Source: Desulfuromonadales bacterium (lineage in GTDB: Bacteria; Desulfobacterota; Desulfuromonadia; Geobacterales; Pseudopelobacteraceae). From it: DNA of 6,513 bases. A program made the translations under genes and the position numbers. Location of the stretch: the NCBI GenBank assembly GCA_015688915.1, contig JAATGX010000072.1, forward strand, positions 1 through 6,513. The letters are read 5' to 3'. The number at the start of each line of letters is the position of its first letter. Position 1 is the first letter of the stretch. Below the pieces are notes generated by a model, which saw only the letters and a list, made by a program, of their open reading frames with translations, was not told the origin of the DNA and searched no databases. This document shows positions 1-5,744 of this stretch, in pieces.

Positions 1-239
1 CCAACTGTGGGTACGACGCCCCGGGCGACCCGTACGTCAAGACACTGCTGGAGCAGAACATCAAGGGCGAGCAGTGCGCCATCGGCGTCTACAAGCGTTT
101 GATGGACATCACCAGGGACAAGGATCCGGTCACCTACAACATGGTGCTGACCATCCTGGAACAGGAAGTCGAGCACGAGGAGGACCTGCAGTCGCTGCTT
201 GAGGATTATGAGCTGCTGGTGCGGGCAATGAAGGGGTAG
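1..239 (+). CDS. Ferritin-like (Dps-like/bacterioferritin family) protein, C-terminal part
   Basis: Only the last 78 codons are present; the reading frame starts at base 3 and stops at TAG 237-239. Ferritin-like proteins oxidise Fe(II) at a diiron site in a four-helix bundle and store iron or protect against peroxide in the cytoplasm. Visible are the third helix glutamate in K-G-E-Q-C (residue 23 of the fragment) and the fourth helix E-V-E-H (55-58), the ExxH diiron motif. Two cysteines (fragment residues 2 and 25) flank helix C. This resembles the cysteine pair of the archaeal-type Dps-like proteins ('thioferritins'), so I prefer that subgroup over classical bacterioferritin. The N-terminal half, with the first ExxH, lies outside the window. 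The gene converges on the HD-GYP gene and ends before a strong hairpin. Family confidence is good, subgroup moderate. Confidence 0.82.
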   Translation, partial: NCGYDAPGDPYVKTLLEQNIKGEQCAIGVYKRLMDITRDKDPVTYNMVLTILEQEVEHEEDLQSLLEDYELLVRAMKG

Positions 240-296
240 GGTGCGGTGTGCCCAAAGAGCGTTTCACCCTGATCGACTGAACACCCCACCTCACTC

Positions 297-329
297 CACG
301 GCCGCTGCCGCCGGCAGGCAGCGGCCGTG
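297..329. terminator. GC-rich hairpin between convergent genes, probable bidirectional terminator
   Basis: A perfect 13-bp inverted repeat (297-309 with 317-329) encloses a 7-base loop. It sits between the ends of the convergent ferritin-like gene (239) and HD-GYP gene (363), where a terminator is expected for both. Neither side has a proper T tract, so it is not a textbook intrinsic terminator; it may work as a strong stem, with Rho, or by protecting both mRNA ends. The rest of the 240-362 gap shows no other feature. Confidence 0.6.
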
Positions 330-362
330 CCCCATGGATTGCCCCGCCTGATGTCTCCGACC

Positions 363-1160
363 TCATTTTTCTGCACTCGCGGTCAGGGGATATCTGCCGG
401 GCAGGACGAAGCTGTGCATCTCTCCGCCGCCGGACGACGCCATGACACGTGTCGAGGGACGACTGTCGAGGGCGATGCCGGAAGCCTGCAAGGCATCCCT
501 GGCCCGATCCCTGATCGCGATCAGTTTACGCACCACGACCGGGTCGAACTGGGTGCCGGCGCATCGCACGATCTCGGCCAGGGCCTCGTCGAAGGAGCAG
601 CCGTCGCGGTAGGGGCGGTCGCGCAGCAGCGCCGAAAGGGTGTCCGCCACGGCAACGATACGCGCTCCCAGGGGGATTGCCTCCTTTCTCAACCTGCCGG
701 GATACCCGTTGCCGTCGTAACGTTCATGGTGACTGAGGATGATGTCCGCCACACCCCCCGGCGCGTTGAATGCCGGCACCGGCCGCACGATCTCCGCCCC
801 GATCTCCGGGTGCCGTTCCATCCAGAGCCAATCGCCCCTGTCCAGGGTGCCCTGTTTGTTCAATACCGTGTCCGGAATGCCGATCTTGCCGATATCGTGC
901 AGATGGCCGGCTATATGGACCAGCTCCGTGTCGGTTGGCGACAGCCCCATGCCGTCCGCCAGGAGCCGCGCGGTCTCGGCCACATCCCGTGAGTGGTTGT
1001 AGAGTTGCGGGTCCCTGGCGTCAACGGCATTGCCCAGCGCCTCGGCGAACTGGTGCAGGGAGAGGCAGCCGGAAAGACAGGGCTCCGTGCACGAGGAATG
1101 AAGCGTAGCGTCACGCCCCCTGGACGGCAGCGGTATACAGGTTTTCAGGAATTTCAGCAT
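363..1160 (-). CDS. HD-GYP domain protein, probable cyclic-di-GMP phosphodiesterase with N-terminal Cys cluster
   Basis: 265 residues. HD-GYP enzymes hydrolyse cyclic-di-GMP through a metal centre of the HD superfamily. The HD-GYP domain spans about residues 36-225 with the expected ligands in order: H56 (N-H-S-R-D-V), H88-D89 in H-D-I-G-K-I-G-I-P, H117 (R-H-P-E-I), H144-H145 in H-H-E-R-Y-D-G-N-G-Y-P, and D173 before the R-P-Y-R motif. The glutamate that often precedes the first histidine is D47 here, and the second Asp of the usual DxxDA motif is Ser176, so metal content may vary. No receiver or membrane domain is present. Instead the first 33 residues hold C8, C24, C28 and C32, a possible metal or redox site. 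The start is supported by AAAGGG (1165-1170) 4 bases upstream. It lies 31 bases after the small upstream gene, probably in one transcript. The last ~40 residues are low-complexity. Confidence 0.9.
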   Translation of the reverse strand: MLKFLKTCIPLPSRGRDATLHSSCTEPCLSGCLSLHQFAEALGNAVDARDPQLYNHSRDVAETARLLADGMGLSPTDTELVHIAGHLHDIGKIGIPDTVLNKQGTLDRGDWLWMERHPEIGAEIVRPVPAFNAPGGVADIILSHHERYDGNGYPGRLRKEAIPLGARIVAVADTLSALLRDRPYRDGCSFDEALAEIVRCAGTQFDPVVVRKLIAIRDRARDALQASGIALDSRPSTRVMASSGGGEMHSFVLPGRYPLTASAEK

Positions 1161-1191
1161 ATGACCCTTTCATGTGTCCCTCTCGGGACGT

Positions 1192-1530
1192 TCAGGCCGC
1201 TGCCCGTGACGGCTCGGCCGATGGCCGCTGTTTTTCCACGGGCAGTCTGGTCCGCATCCTCTTCAGGGCGGCAAAACCGGCCTCGGTAAGGTAGAACAGA
1301 GTATCCCGCATGGCCAGCAGGCCGTCATCCAACAACTGCACCACCCCGACGCTGAATTCGATGCTGCCGATCCCCATGCGCTCGGTTTGATGCTGGGCAA
1401 GGATGATGTCGATGGAATCTCCGGGGCGCATGTCGCGTGACAGCAGCACCTCGAATATGGCGCACTCGGTGGCGCCCGCCTGCCCACGGCACTCTCCCGT
1501 ATGAGCGCTGGTGCGCTCCGCATATCTCAT
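1192..1530 (-). CDS. Small winged-helix-like protein, function unknown
   Basis: 112 residues; I do not recognise a named family. Residues about 20-92 look like a small winged-helix fold: a helix (A-I-F-E-V-L-L), a G-D-S-I turn, then a G-V-V-Q-L-L-D-D-G-L-L recognition-type helix and an L-F-Y-L-T-E-A-G-F strand/wing, a pattern common in compact HTH proteins. C14 and C23 are the only cysteines. The tail after residue 95 is basic and disordered-looking. The start is set by GGGAGG (1540-1545) 9 bases upstream; those 9 bases lie within a perfect palindrome (1531-1540). The gene lies between the chemoreceptor (65 bases upstream) and the HD-GYP gene (31 bases downstream), so a role in the same signalling output is plausible. 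The DNA-binding assignment is inference from sequence pattern only. Confidence 0.75.
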   Translation of the reverse strand: MRYAERTSAHTGECRGQAGATECAIFEVLLSRDMRPGDSIDIILAQHQTERMGIGSIEFSVGVVQLLDDGLLAMRDTLFYLTEAGFAALKRMRTRLPVEKQRPSAEPSRAAA

Positions 1531-1561
1531 GAAACGTTTCCTCCCGGATGAACAGATGTAT

Positions 1562-1591
1562 GCGCGATCCCCCCGGTTACCCGGATCGCGC
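1562..1591 (-). terminator. Hairpin just after the chemoreceptor gene, possible terminator or attenuator
   Basis: A perfect 9-bp stem (1562-1570 with 1583-1591) and 12-base loop begin 4 bases after the chemoreceptor stop codon. No T tract follows on the minus strand. Only 31 bases separate it from the next start codon, leaving little room for a separate promoter, so it probably reduces rather than stops read-through into the two downstream genes. Confidence 0.45.
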
Positions 1592-1595
1592 GGCG

Positions 1596-2864
1596 CTATA
1601 ACTTGAAGTGCCCGATCAACCGTTGCAGTCCATCGGCATTGCCGTGCAGTTGGCTGGCTGCCGCCGCCGATTCCATGACGCTCAGGGAGGTGCTCTGCGC
1701 CGCGTCCGCGATGGTCTGAATGGCAACGGTTATATCGTTGCCGGAGACGGCCTGCTCCTCGGCTGCGCCGGAAATCCGATGCACCAGGGCGGCCAGTGAA
1801 TCTATCTTGCCCAAGATGTCCCGCAACGCCATCCCGGAACTCTCCGCCTCGGCGGTGCCCTCCTGCACGTGATGAACCCCCTTGGCCATGGTGGTGACGG
1901 CTTCATTGATCTCGCCCTGGATCGACATGATCAAGGCCTCTATTTCGCGGGTGGCGTTCTGGGTCCGCTCCGCCAGGGCCCTGACCTCGTCGGCGACCAC
2001 CGAGAAGCCTCTTCCCTGGTCGCCGGCGCGAGCCGCCTCTATGGCGGCGTTGAGGGCCAACAGGCTGGTCTGGTCGGCGATATCGCCGATGGTGTGGACG
2101 ATGTTCCAGATCTGATCGCTGCGGGCGCCGAGGCTCTCCATGGTTCTGGTCGATTCCGTTACCCGTTCGGCGATGCGGCCCATGACAGTCACGGTCCTCT
2201 GGACGACCGCCACGCCGTTTTGCGCGGATAGCGAGGCGCGCTGCGCCTCGGCAGAGGCGGCAAGGCAATTCCTGGAGATATCCCCGGAGTTTGCCGCGAC
2301 CTCTTCGGCCGCAATGGCCACGGCGCGGGCCTGGGTCACAATGCCTTCGGAACTGCCGGCGATCCGCTCCGCCACGGTGTGCAGACGGCCCGCGGCCGCA
2401 GCCACCTGCGACGATGTCCCAGCCACCTGGCTGACGATGTCGTGCAGCTTGCCCATAAACAGGTTGAACCGGCCGGCGGCATCGCCGATCTCATCGTTGC
2501 CGGATTCCGACATCCGCTTCGTCAGATCTCCCTCCCCCTCGGCCACGTCGAGAAATCTTTGCCGCAGTTTTTCAATCGGCCGGATGATGCTCCCGGCAAT
2601 CCACCAGCCGAAGAAGACCGATGCAACGACGATATAGGCGACTGCGCAGAGGAACAGGCGTTTGTCGTCCGAGACATATCCCAGCACCCCCACCACGGCG
2701 GTCAGGACGGCTCCGGTCGCGAAGCTGCCGATAATGCGGGTCCTGATGGTGAACCTTCTCAGCCAATCGAACATGCCGTCCTTTGTCATCCGATACCGGG
2801 GCAGCCGGACCTGCGCGGCCTGCCCGGCGCCAAACGGTGCGAAAATTGATTGTTCCAGTTCCAT
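1596..2864 (-). CDS. Methyl-accepting chemotaxis protein without periplasmic sensor domain
   Basis: 422 residues. Chemoreceptors signal through CheW and CheA to the flagellar motor or related outputs. A cytoplasmic N-terminus (1-43) is followed by helix TM1 (about 44-64), a loop of only about 5 residues (S-D-D-K-R), TM2 (about 70-94), a HAMP domain (about 94-146, with R-P-I-E and N-D-E-I-G), and a signalling coiled coil whose hairpin tip is at about 258-300 (D-Q-T-S-L-L-A-L-N-A-A-I-E-A-A-R-A-G). It ends in H-F-K-L and has no CheR-tethering pentapeptide. The missing ligand-binding domain means input must come through the membrane, HAMP, the N-terminus or a partner. The start at 2864 has GGGGAG (2870-2875) 5 bases upstream. 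An internal ATG at residue 31 also has an AAGGA-like site and cannot be excluded. The upstream region holds a promoter-like element and a Fur box. Confidence 0.93.
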   Translation of the reverse strand: MELEQSIFAPFGAGQAAQVRLPRYRMTKDGMFDWLRRFTIRTRIIGSFATGAVLTAVVGVLGYVSDDKRLFLCAVAYIVVASVFFGWWIAGSIIRPIEKLRQRFLDVAEGEGDLTKRMSESGNDEIGDAAGRFNLFMGKLHDIVSQVAGTSSQVAAAAGRLHTVAERIAGSSEGIVTQARAVAIAAEEVAANSGDISRNCLAASAEAQRASLSAQNGVAVVQRTVTVMGRIAERVTESTRTMESLGARSDQIWNIVHTIGDIADQTSLLALNAAIEAARAGDQGRGFSVVADEVRALAERTQNATREIEALIMSIQGEINEAVTTMAKGVHHVQEGTAEAESSGMALRDILGKIDSLAALVHRISGAAEEQAVSGNDITVAIQTIADAAQSTSLSVMESAAAASQLHGNADGLQRLIGHFKL

Positions 2865-2884
2865 AACGTCTCCCCGTGGTGTTT

Positions 2885-2903
2885 GATTATGAATATCGTT
2901 ATC
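2885..2903 (-). promoter_or_regulatory. Putative Fur box upstream of the chemoreceptor gene
   Basis: Read on the minus strand, GATAACGATATTCATAATC matches the 19-base Fur consensus (GATAATGATAATCATTATC) at 16 positions by hand count. The dyad extends to 2883-2905 with outer arms TTGAT/ATCAA, 8 of 11 pairs matching. It lies just downstream of a -10-like hexamer and would cover the transcription start, the classic position for Fur-Fe(II) repression. Confidence 0.72.
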
Positions 2904-2905
2904 AA

Positions 2906-2934
2906 TTGATAGATAAAAAAATTTACCGGGTCAA
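2906..2934 (-). promoter_or_regulatory. Putative sigma70-type promoter for the chemoreceptor gene
   Basis: On the minus strand, a -35-like TTGACC (2929-2934) and a -10-like TATCAA (2906-2911) are separated by 17 bases that include an AT-rich run. The predicted start near 2899 would give a leader of about 35 bases before the ATG at 2864. The -35 overlaps the TGA stop codon (2931-2933) of the ATPase gene. Confidence 0.55.
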
Positions 2935-2962
2935 ACAGGCGCTTCAAGAGTATCCGCCCGGT
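2915..2962 (-). terminator. Weak intrinsic terminator candidate at the end of the ATPase gene
   Basis: On the minus strand a 6-bp stem ACCGGG/CCCGGT (2957-2962 with 2925-2930) is followed by AAA and seven T (2915-2921). The loop is about 26 bases, long for an efficient terminator, and the structure overlaps both the ATPase 3' end and the downstream promoter -35. Confidence 0.28.
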
Positions 2963-5051
2963 CCCGTGCAACGCCAGGGGGCAGAACCGATTGCCTCAAT
3001 GGCGCGAGCGCCCGGAGTCCTACGGCGATGGTGCACAGGTTGTGCAGGGTTGCCGCGAAGACCGGTGGCATGGCGCCGCTGAGCGAGAGCAGAAGCGCTG
3101 CGGAATTGACCGAGACAATGGTGCGGAAGTTGTTTTCGATAAGTGCCATGGCCTCCTTGCTGATGCCCCTAGCGATCAGGATATCCCCCAGGGTTCCGTC
3201 CTGCAGGAGTATGTCGCAGGCTTCCCTGGCAATGTCGGAGCCGTGATTCATGGAGATGCCCACATCGGCGTGGGAGAGGGCGGGCGAATCGTTGATGCCG
3301 TCTCCCACCACGGCGACAATGTACCCCGCCTGCTGCAGCTCGCGGACAACGGCCACTTTTCCCTCCGGCAGCACCTGGGCGCGGAACTCGTGGATCCCCA
3401 GTTCGGCGGCGATGGTTGCGGCGGTCTCCCGGCTGTCGCCGGTGACCATGATGATCCGCTTGATGCCGTGCCGCTTCAAACCGGCGATGAAATCGCGGGA
3501 CTCGGCACGCACCGGATCGTGGATGGCGATGATGCCGGCCAGGCGGCCGCCGATGCCCAGGAAGAGGGGGGAATGCCCCCGTGTCGCCAGTTCGAGCGCA
3601 TAGGCCTCGCCACCGCTCAGATCGATCCCTTCGTCGTCGTGGACAAAATGGCGGCTGCCGATGACCACCCGCTGTCCGTTGATCCTGGTGGCGATCCCGT
3701 GGGCCGCCACGTAGTCGAGCTCGGCGTGCTCCTCGCCGTGGGTCAGCCCTTCTTCAGCCGCGCGATGCACCACCGCGGTGGCCACCGGGTGGGGAAAATG
3801 CTCTTCCACGCAGGCGGCCAGCCGCAGCACGAACTTGCGGTCATACCCATTGAATGCCACCATGCCGGCGATTTCCGGCTCGGCCATGGTCAGGGTGCCG
3901 GTCTTGTCGAGCACGACCGCGTCCACATCGGCGAGCAGTTCCAGGTACTTGCCTCCCTTGATCAGCACCCGGTGCCGGGCCGCCAGGGCCAGGGACGAGA
4001 GCACCGCCAGGGGGGTGGAGAGCTTGATGGCGCAGGAGAAGTCCACCAGCAGCACCGCCGCGGCCCTGGTCGGGTTGCCGGTAAGGGCCAGCACGAGTCC
4101 GCTGGCCAGGAACGACCAGGGGACGATCCGCTCGGCCAGGGCTTCGCTCCTGCTCTGGGTTGCCGATTTCAGCCGCTCCGCGTCTTCGATGACCTTGACG
4201 ATCCGGGCGGCCCTGGTCTGATCGCCCACCCGATCCGCCCGCACCAGCAGGGTGCCTTCTTCGACGGCGGTCCCGGCGTGCACCGATGAGCCTTCGCACC
4301 GGAAGATCGGCAGCCCTTCGCCGGTCAGGCTGGACTGGTTCACCAGGGCCTCCCCCTCCAGCACCGTGCCGTCCACCGGCACCAGGCAGCCGGTGCGCAC
4401 CACGACCAGGTCGCCGGTCCGTACCTCGTCCAGCGGCAGCCGCTCCTCTTCGCCGTTGCGCCGGACCCAGGCCCATTCTTCCGTGGTGCGGAACATTTCC
4501 GACAGGAGCCGCCGCGACCGGTGCCTGGTCCAGGCGTCCAGGTATTCCCCCAGCTTGAGCAGGAACGCGATCAGGGACGCGGTCAGGAAATCGCGGGTCG
4601 CCAGGGCGGCCCCGATGGCGGATGCGTCCAGCAGATCCACATCGACGGAGTGCCGACGCAGGGAGACGAGCCCCTTTTTCAGGACCGGCCAGGCGCCGTA
4701 CAGGGCCAGCGCCGGCCTGGCCGGGAGGGGAATCAGTGGGCGGGAAAGGAGCAGCAGCGCGGAACAAATGACTTTTCGCTCGTTCCGTTTCAATTCCGTG
4801 AGCGGGCCGTGACGCCGGGTCCCCGGCAGAGGCGCGGCGGTGATCCGTTCGAGGATGGCGGTTCTCGTGGTCACCCGCCCGTCGTAGCGGACCAGCAGGC
4901 TGCCGGTCCGGGGAGAGAAGGATACCGCGCGGACCCCGGCCAGGTCATGCACGTGGCTTTCCACCCGTTCCCCATCCACGGCGGGAAACCGGGGAACGGC
5001 CAGGTCGAGCCTGACCCTCCCCGGTGTCTGATGGATAATGGTGTACTCCAT
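2931..5051 (-). CDS. Heavy-metal P1B-type ATPase with HMA_2-like N-terminus and non-CPx transport site
   Basis: 706 residues, full length for a P1B ATPase, which pumps a metal ion across the membrane using ATP. The N-terminus (about 1-72) is an HMA-like ferredoxin fold (P-G-R-V-R, R-T-G-S-L-L-V-R-Y-D) without the CxxC metal site. Membrane helices lie at about 93-130, 140-172, 308-355 and 645-685. The A-domain has S-L-T-G-E (241-245); the P-domain has D382-K-T-G-T, T-G-D-S (537-540) and G-D-G-I-N-D (583-588); the N-domain has the P1B-specific H421-P422. So the catalytic cycle should be intact. The sixth-helix core is D-F-S-C-A-I-K-L-S-T-P (337-347): C340 is present but the CPC, CPH, SPC or TPC triads are absent. 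The cargo cannot be read from sequence; iron or manganese seem likelier than copper. I think it fits the P1B-6 (FezB-like) group. The ATG overlaps the TAA of the preceding gene by one base (TAATG), implying translational coupling. Confidence 0.92.
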   Translation of the reverse strand: MEYTIIHQTPGRVRLDLAVPRFPAVDGERVESHVHDLAGVRAVSFSPRTGSLLVRYDGRVTTRTAILERITAAPLPGTRRHGPLTELKRNERKVICSALLLLSRPLIPLPARPALALYGAWPVLKKGLVSLRRHSVDVDLLDASAIGAALATRDFLTASLIAFLLKLGEYLDAWTRHRSRRLLSEMFRTTEEWAWVRRNGEEERLPLDEVRTGDLVVVRTGCLVPVDGTVLEGEALVNQSSLTGEGLPIFRCEGSSVHAGTAVEEGTLLVRADRVGDQTRAARIVKVIEDAERLKSATQSRSEALAERIVPWSFLASGLVLALTGNPTRAAAVLLVDFSCAIKLSTPLAVLSSLALAARHRVLIKGGKYLELLADVDAVVLDKTGTLTMAEPEIAGMVAFNGYDRKFVLRLAACVEEHFPHPVATAVVHRAAEEGLTHGEEHAELDYVAAHGIATRINGQRVVIGSRHFVHDDEGIDLSGGEAYALELATRGHSPLFLGIGGRLAGIIAIHDPVRAESRDFIAGLKRHGIKRIIMVTGDSRETAATIAAELGIHEFRAQVLPEGKVAVVRELQQAGYIVAVVGDGINDSPALSHADVGISMNHGSDIAREACDILLQDGTLGDILIARGISKEAMALIENNFRTIVSVNSAALLLSLSGAMPPVFAATLHNLCTIAVGLRALAPLRQSVLPPGVARDRADTLEAPV

Positions 5052-5254
5052 TATTTTTCGGCGTCTCCGCCGGCCGCCAGTACCTCTTCCACCATCTGCT
5101 CCAGCCGGTTCAGGCTGGTCTCCGCATCATGCTTGTCCCTGATGCGGCTGAACAGGTAGGAGCCGCCGAGGGCCGCTCCGGCCCCAAGGGTCACTTTCAG
5201 GGCTTTGCCCAGGTAGCCCAGGGTGGTCCGTTTCGTGTCGGTTATCGTGCTCAT
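5051..5254 (-). CDS. Small glycine-rich single-helix membrane protein
   Basis: 67 residues; no named family recognised. After a short N-terminus comes a glycine-rich hydrophobic helix (about 17-36: V-T-L-G-A-G-A-A-L-G-G-S-Y-L-F), then a charged amphipathic helix (about 40-61, R-L-E-Q-M-V-E-E-V-L) suited to coiled-coil contacts. The start at 5254 has GGGGGAGG upstream and overlaps the preceding gene's stop in an ATGA arrangement; the same frame stays open upstream to 5449, but those codons overlap the neighbouring gene and encode Arg/Gly-rich, non-protein-like sequence, so the short form is preferred. It overlaps the ATPase start by one base. Position and layout (small glycine-zipper helix plus acidic tail) suggest a partner of the ATPase or a membrane-shaping subunit. 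Confidence 0.82.
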   Translation of the reverse strand: MSTITDTKRTTLGYLGKALKVTLGAGAALGGSYLFSRIRDKHDAETSLNRLEQMVEEVLAAGGDAEK

Positions 5255-5655
5255 GCCCGTTCCTCCCCCGTGGCGGCCCGCATCCGGGCCAATTTCTCTT
5301 CCACCACTTTTTCGATCTTCTCCAGGACGTCCTTTTCCCGCTTGACCGCGTCGGCCGATGCGGTCAGGTCCTCCCGGTACTGGTGGACACCTTCGGCGAC
5401 AATATCCTCCACGTCTTCCTTCAGCTTTTCCGCCTTGCCGGCCAGCCACTCCTTGAAGGCATACCCTTCCTTGACGGCGCCGACCGCGGCCGGCCGCACC
5501 GTGCGCGCCGCCTTGCCCAGTCCCAGGAACGCCAGGGCGCCCAGGGCGCCTCCGGCCAACAGCCAGAGATCCTTCTTGCCCACGTGGAGCCCTTCGAATG
5601 CCTTTGTGCCGTTACCGTCGCCCGGTGCCTCTGTCTCACTGCCATGGTGTCCCAT
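5251..5655 (-). CDS. DUF5132-like membrane-associated protein
   Basis: 134 residues. A polar, His-containing N-terminus (G-H-H-G-S-E-T-E) precedes a glycine-rich hydrophobic helix (about 28-47: D-L-W-L-L-A-G-G-A-L-G-A-L-A-F-L-G-L-G). Then follow a basic segment R-T-V-R-P-A-A-V-G-A-V-K-E-G (51-64) and a long acidic/basic helix with E-D-V-E-D-I-V-A-E-G (about 76-125) that looks coiled-coil. The order 'Gly-rich helix, R-P-A-A-V-x-A-V-K-x-G, E-D-I-V-A-E' matches my memory of DUF5132, whose function is unknown and which often sits beside metal P-type ATPases. The start at 5655 is chosen for its strong GGGGGAGG. An alternative ATG at 5748 overlaps the stop of the upstream gene (ATGA) and would add 31 residues, but has a weak ribosome site and a poorly protein-like leader. 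It overlaps the next gene by 4 bases. Confidence 0.8.
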   Translation of the reverse strand: MGHHGSETEAPGDGNGTKAFEGLHVGKKDLWLLAGGALGALAFLGLGKAARTVRPAAVGAVKEGYAFKEWLAGKAEKLKEDVEDIVAEGVHQYREDLTASADAVKREKDVLEKIEKVVEEKLARMRAATGEERA

Positions 5656-5660
5656 CGCAT

Positions 5661-5668
5661 CCTCCCCC
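5661..5668 (-). promoter_or_regulatory. Strong ribosome binding site setting the DUF5132-like start
   Basis: GGGGGAGG on the minus strand lies 5 bases before the ATG at 5655. It favours this start over the in-frame ATG at 5748 that overlaps the upstream gene's stop. Confidence 0.7.
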
Positions 5669-5744
5669 TTTTCATCGTTGATGGTGCTGCTTTTTCGCGA
5701 CCGCGCGGGCGGTCCTGTGGATGTGCGCTTGTGCGTCGTCCCTG

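Noticed and set aside
327..992. Plus-strand open frame of 221 codons opposite the HD-GYP gene
   Set aside because: Antisense shadow; the minus strand encodes a complete HD-GYP domain with all metal ligands.
1176..1189. 5-bp hairpin just upstream of the HD-GYP ribosome site
   Set aside because: Short stem in a GC-rich region, with the ribosome site outside it; no support for a regulatory role.
1531..1540. Perfect 10-base palindrome GAAACGTTTC between ribosome site and start of the 112-residue gene
   Set aside because: Could be an operator, but a single 10-base palindrome without a second copy in the window is weak evidence.
2232..2250. Perfect 8-bp inverted repeat with a 3-base loop inside the chemoreceptor gene
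   Set aside because: It lies in well-conserved coding sequence of a GC-rich gene (A-E-A-Q-R-A-S region); no T tract or gene boundary nearby, so most likely chance.
2991..4289. Long open frame on the plus strand opposite the ATPase
   Set aside because: Antisense shadow of a high-GC gene: composition is His/Gly/Asp-rich without domain motifs, while the minus-strand frame has every P-type ATPase motif.
3841..4767. 308-codon minus-strand open frame overlapping the ATPase in another frame
   Set aside because: Gly/Arg/Pro-rich out-of-frame translation of the ATPase gene; no start signal or recognisable domain.
5254..5449. Upstream in-frame extension of the 67-residue gene (132 residues in total)
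   Set aside because: The added part overlaps the DUF5132-like gene, is Arg/Gly-rich and out of character, and the start at 5254 has a strong ribosome site with an ATGA junction.
5699..5714. 6-bp hairpin (GACCGC/GCGGTC) in the 89-base gap before the DUF5132-like gene
   Set aside because: On the transcribed strand it is followed by an A run, not T, so it does not look like a terminator; too short to claim as a processing or stability site.
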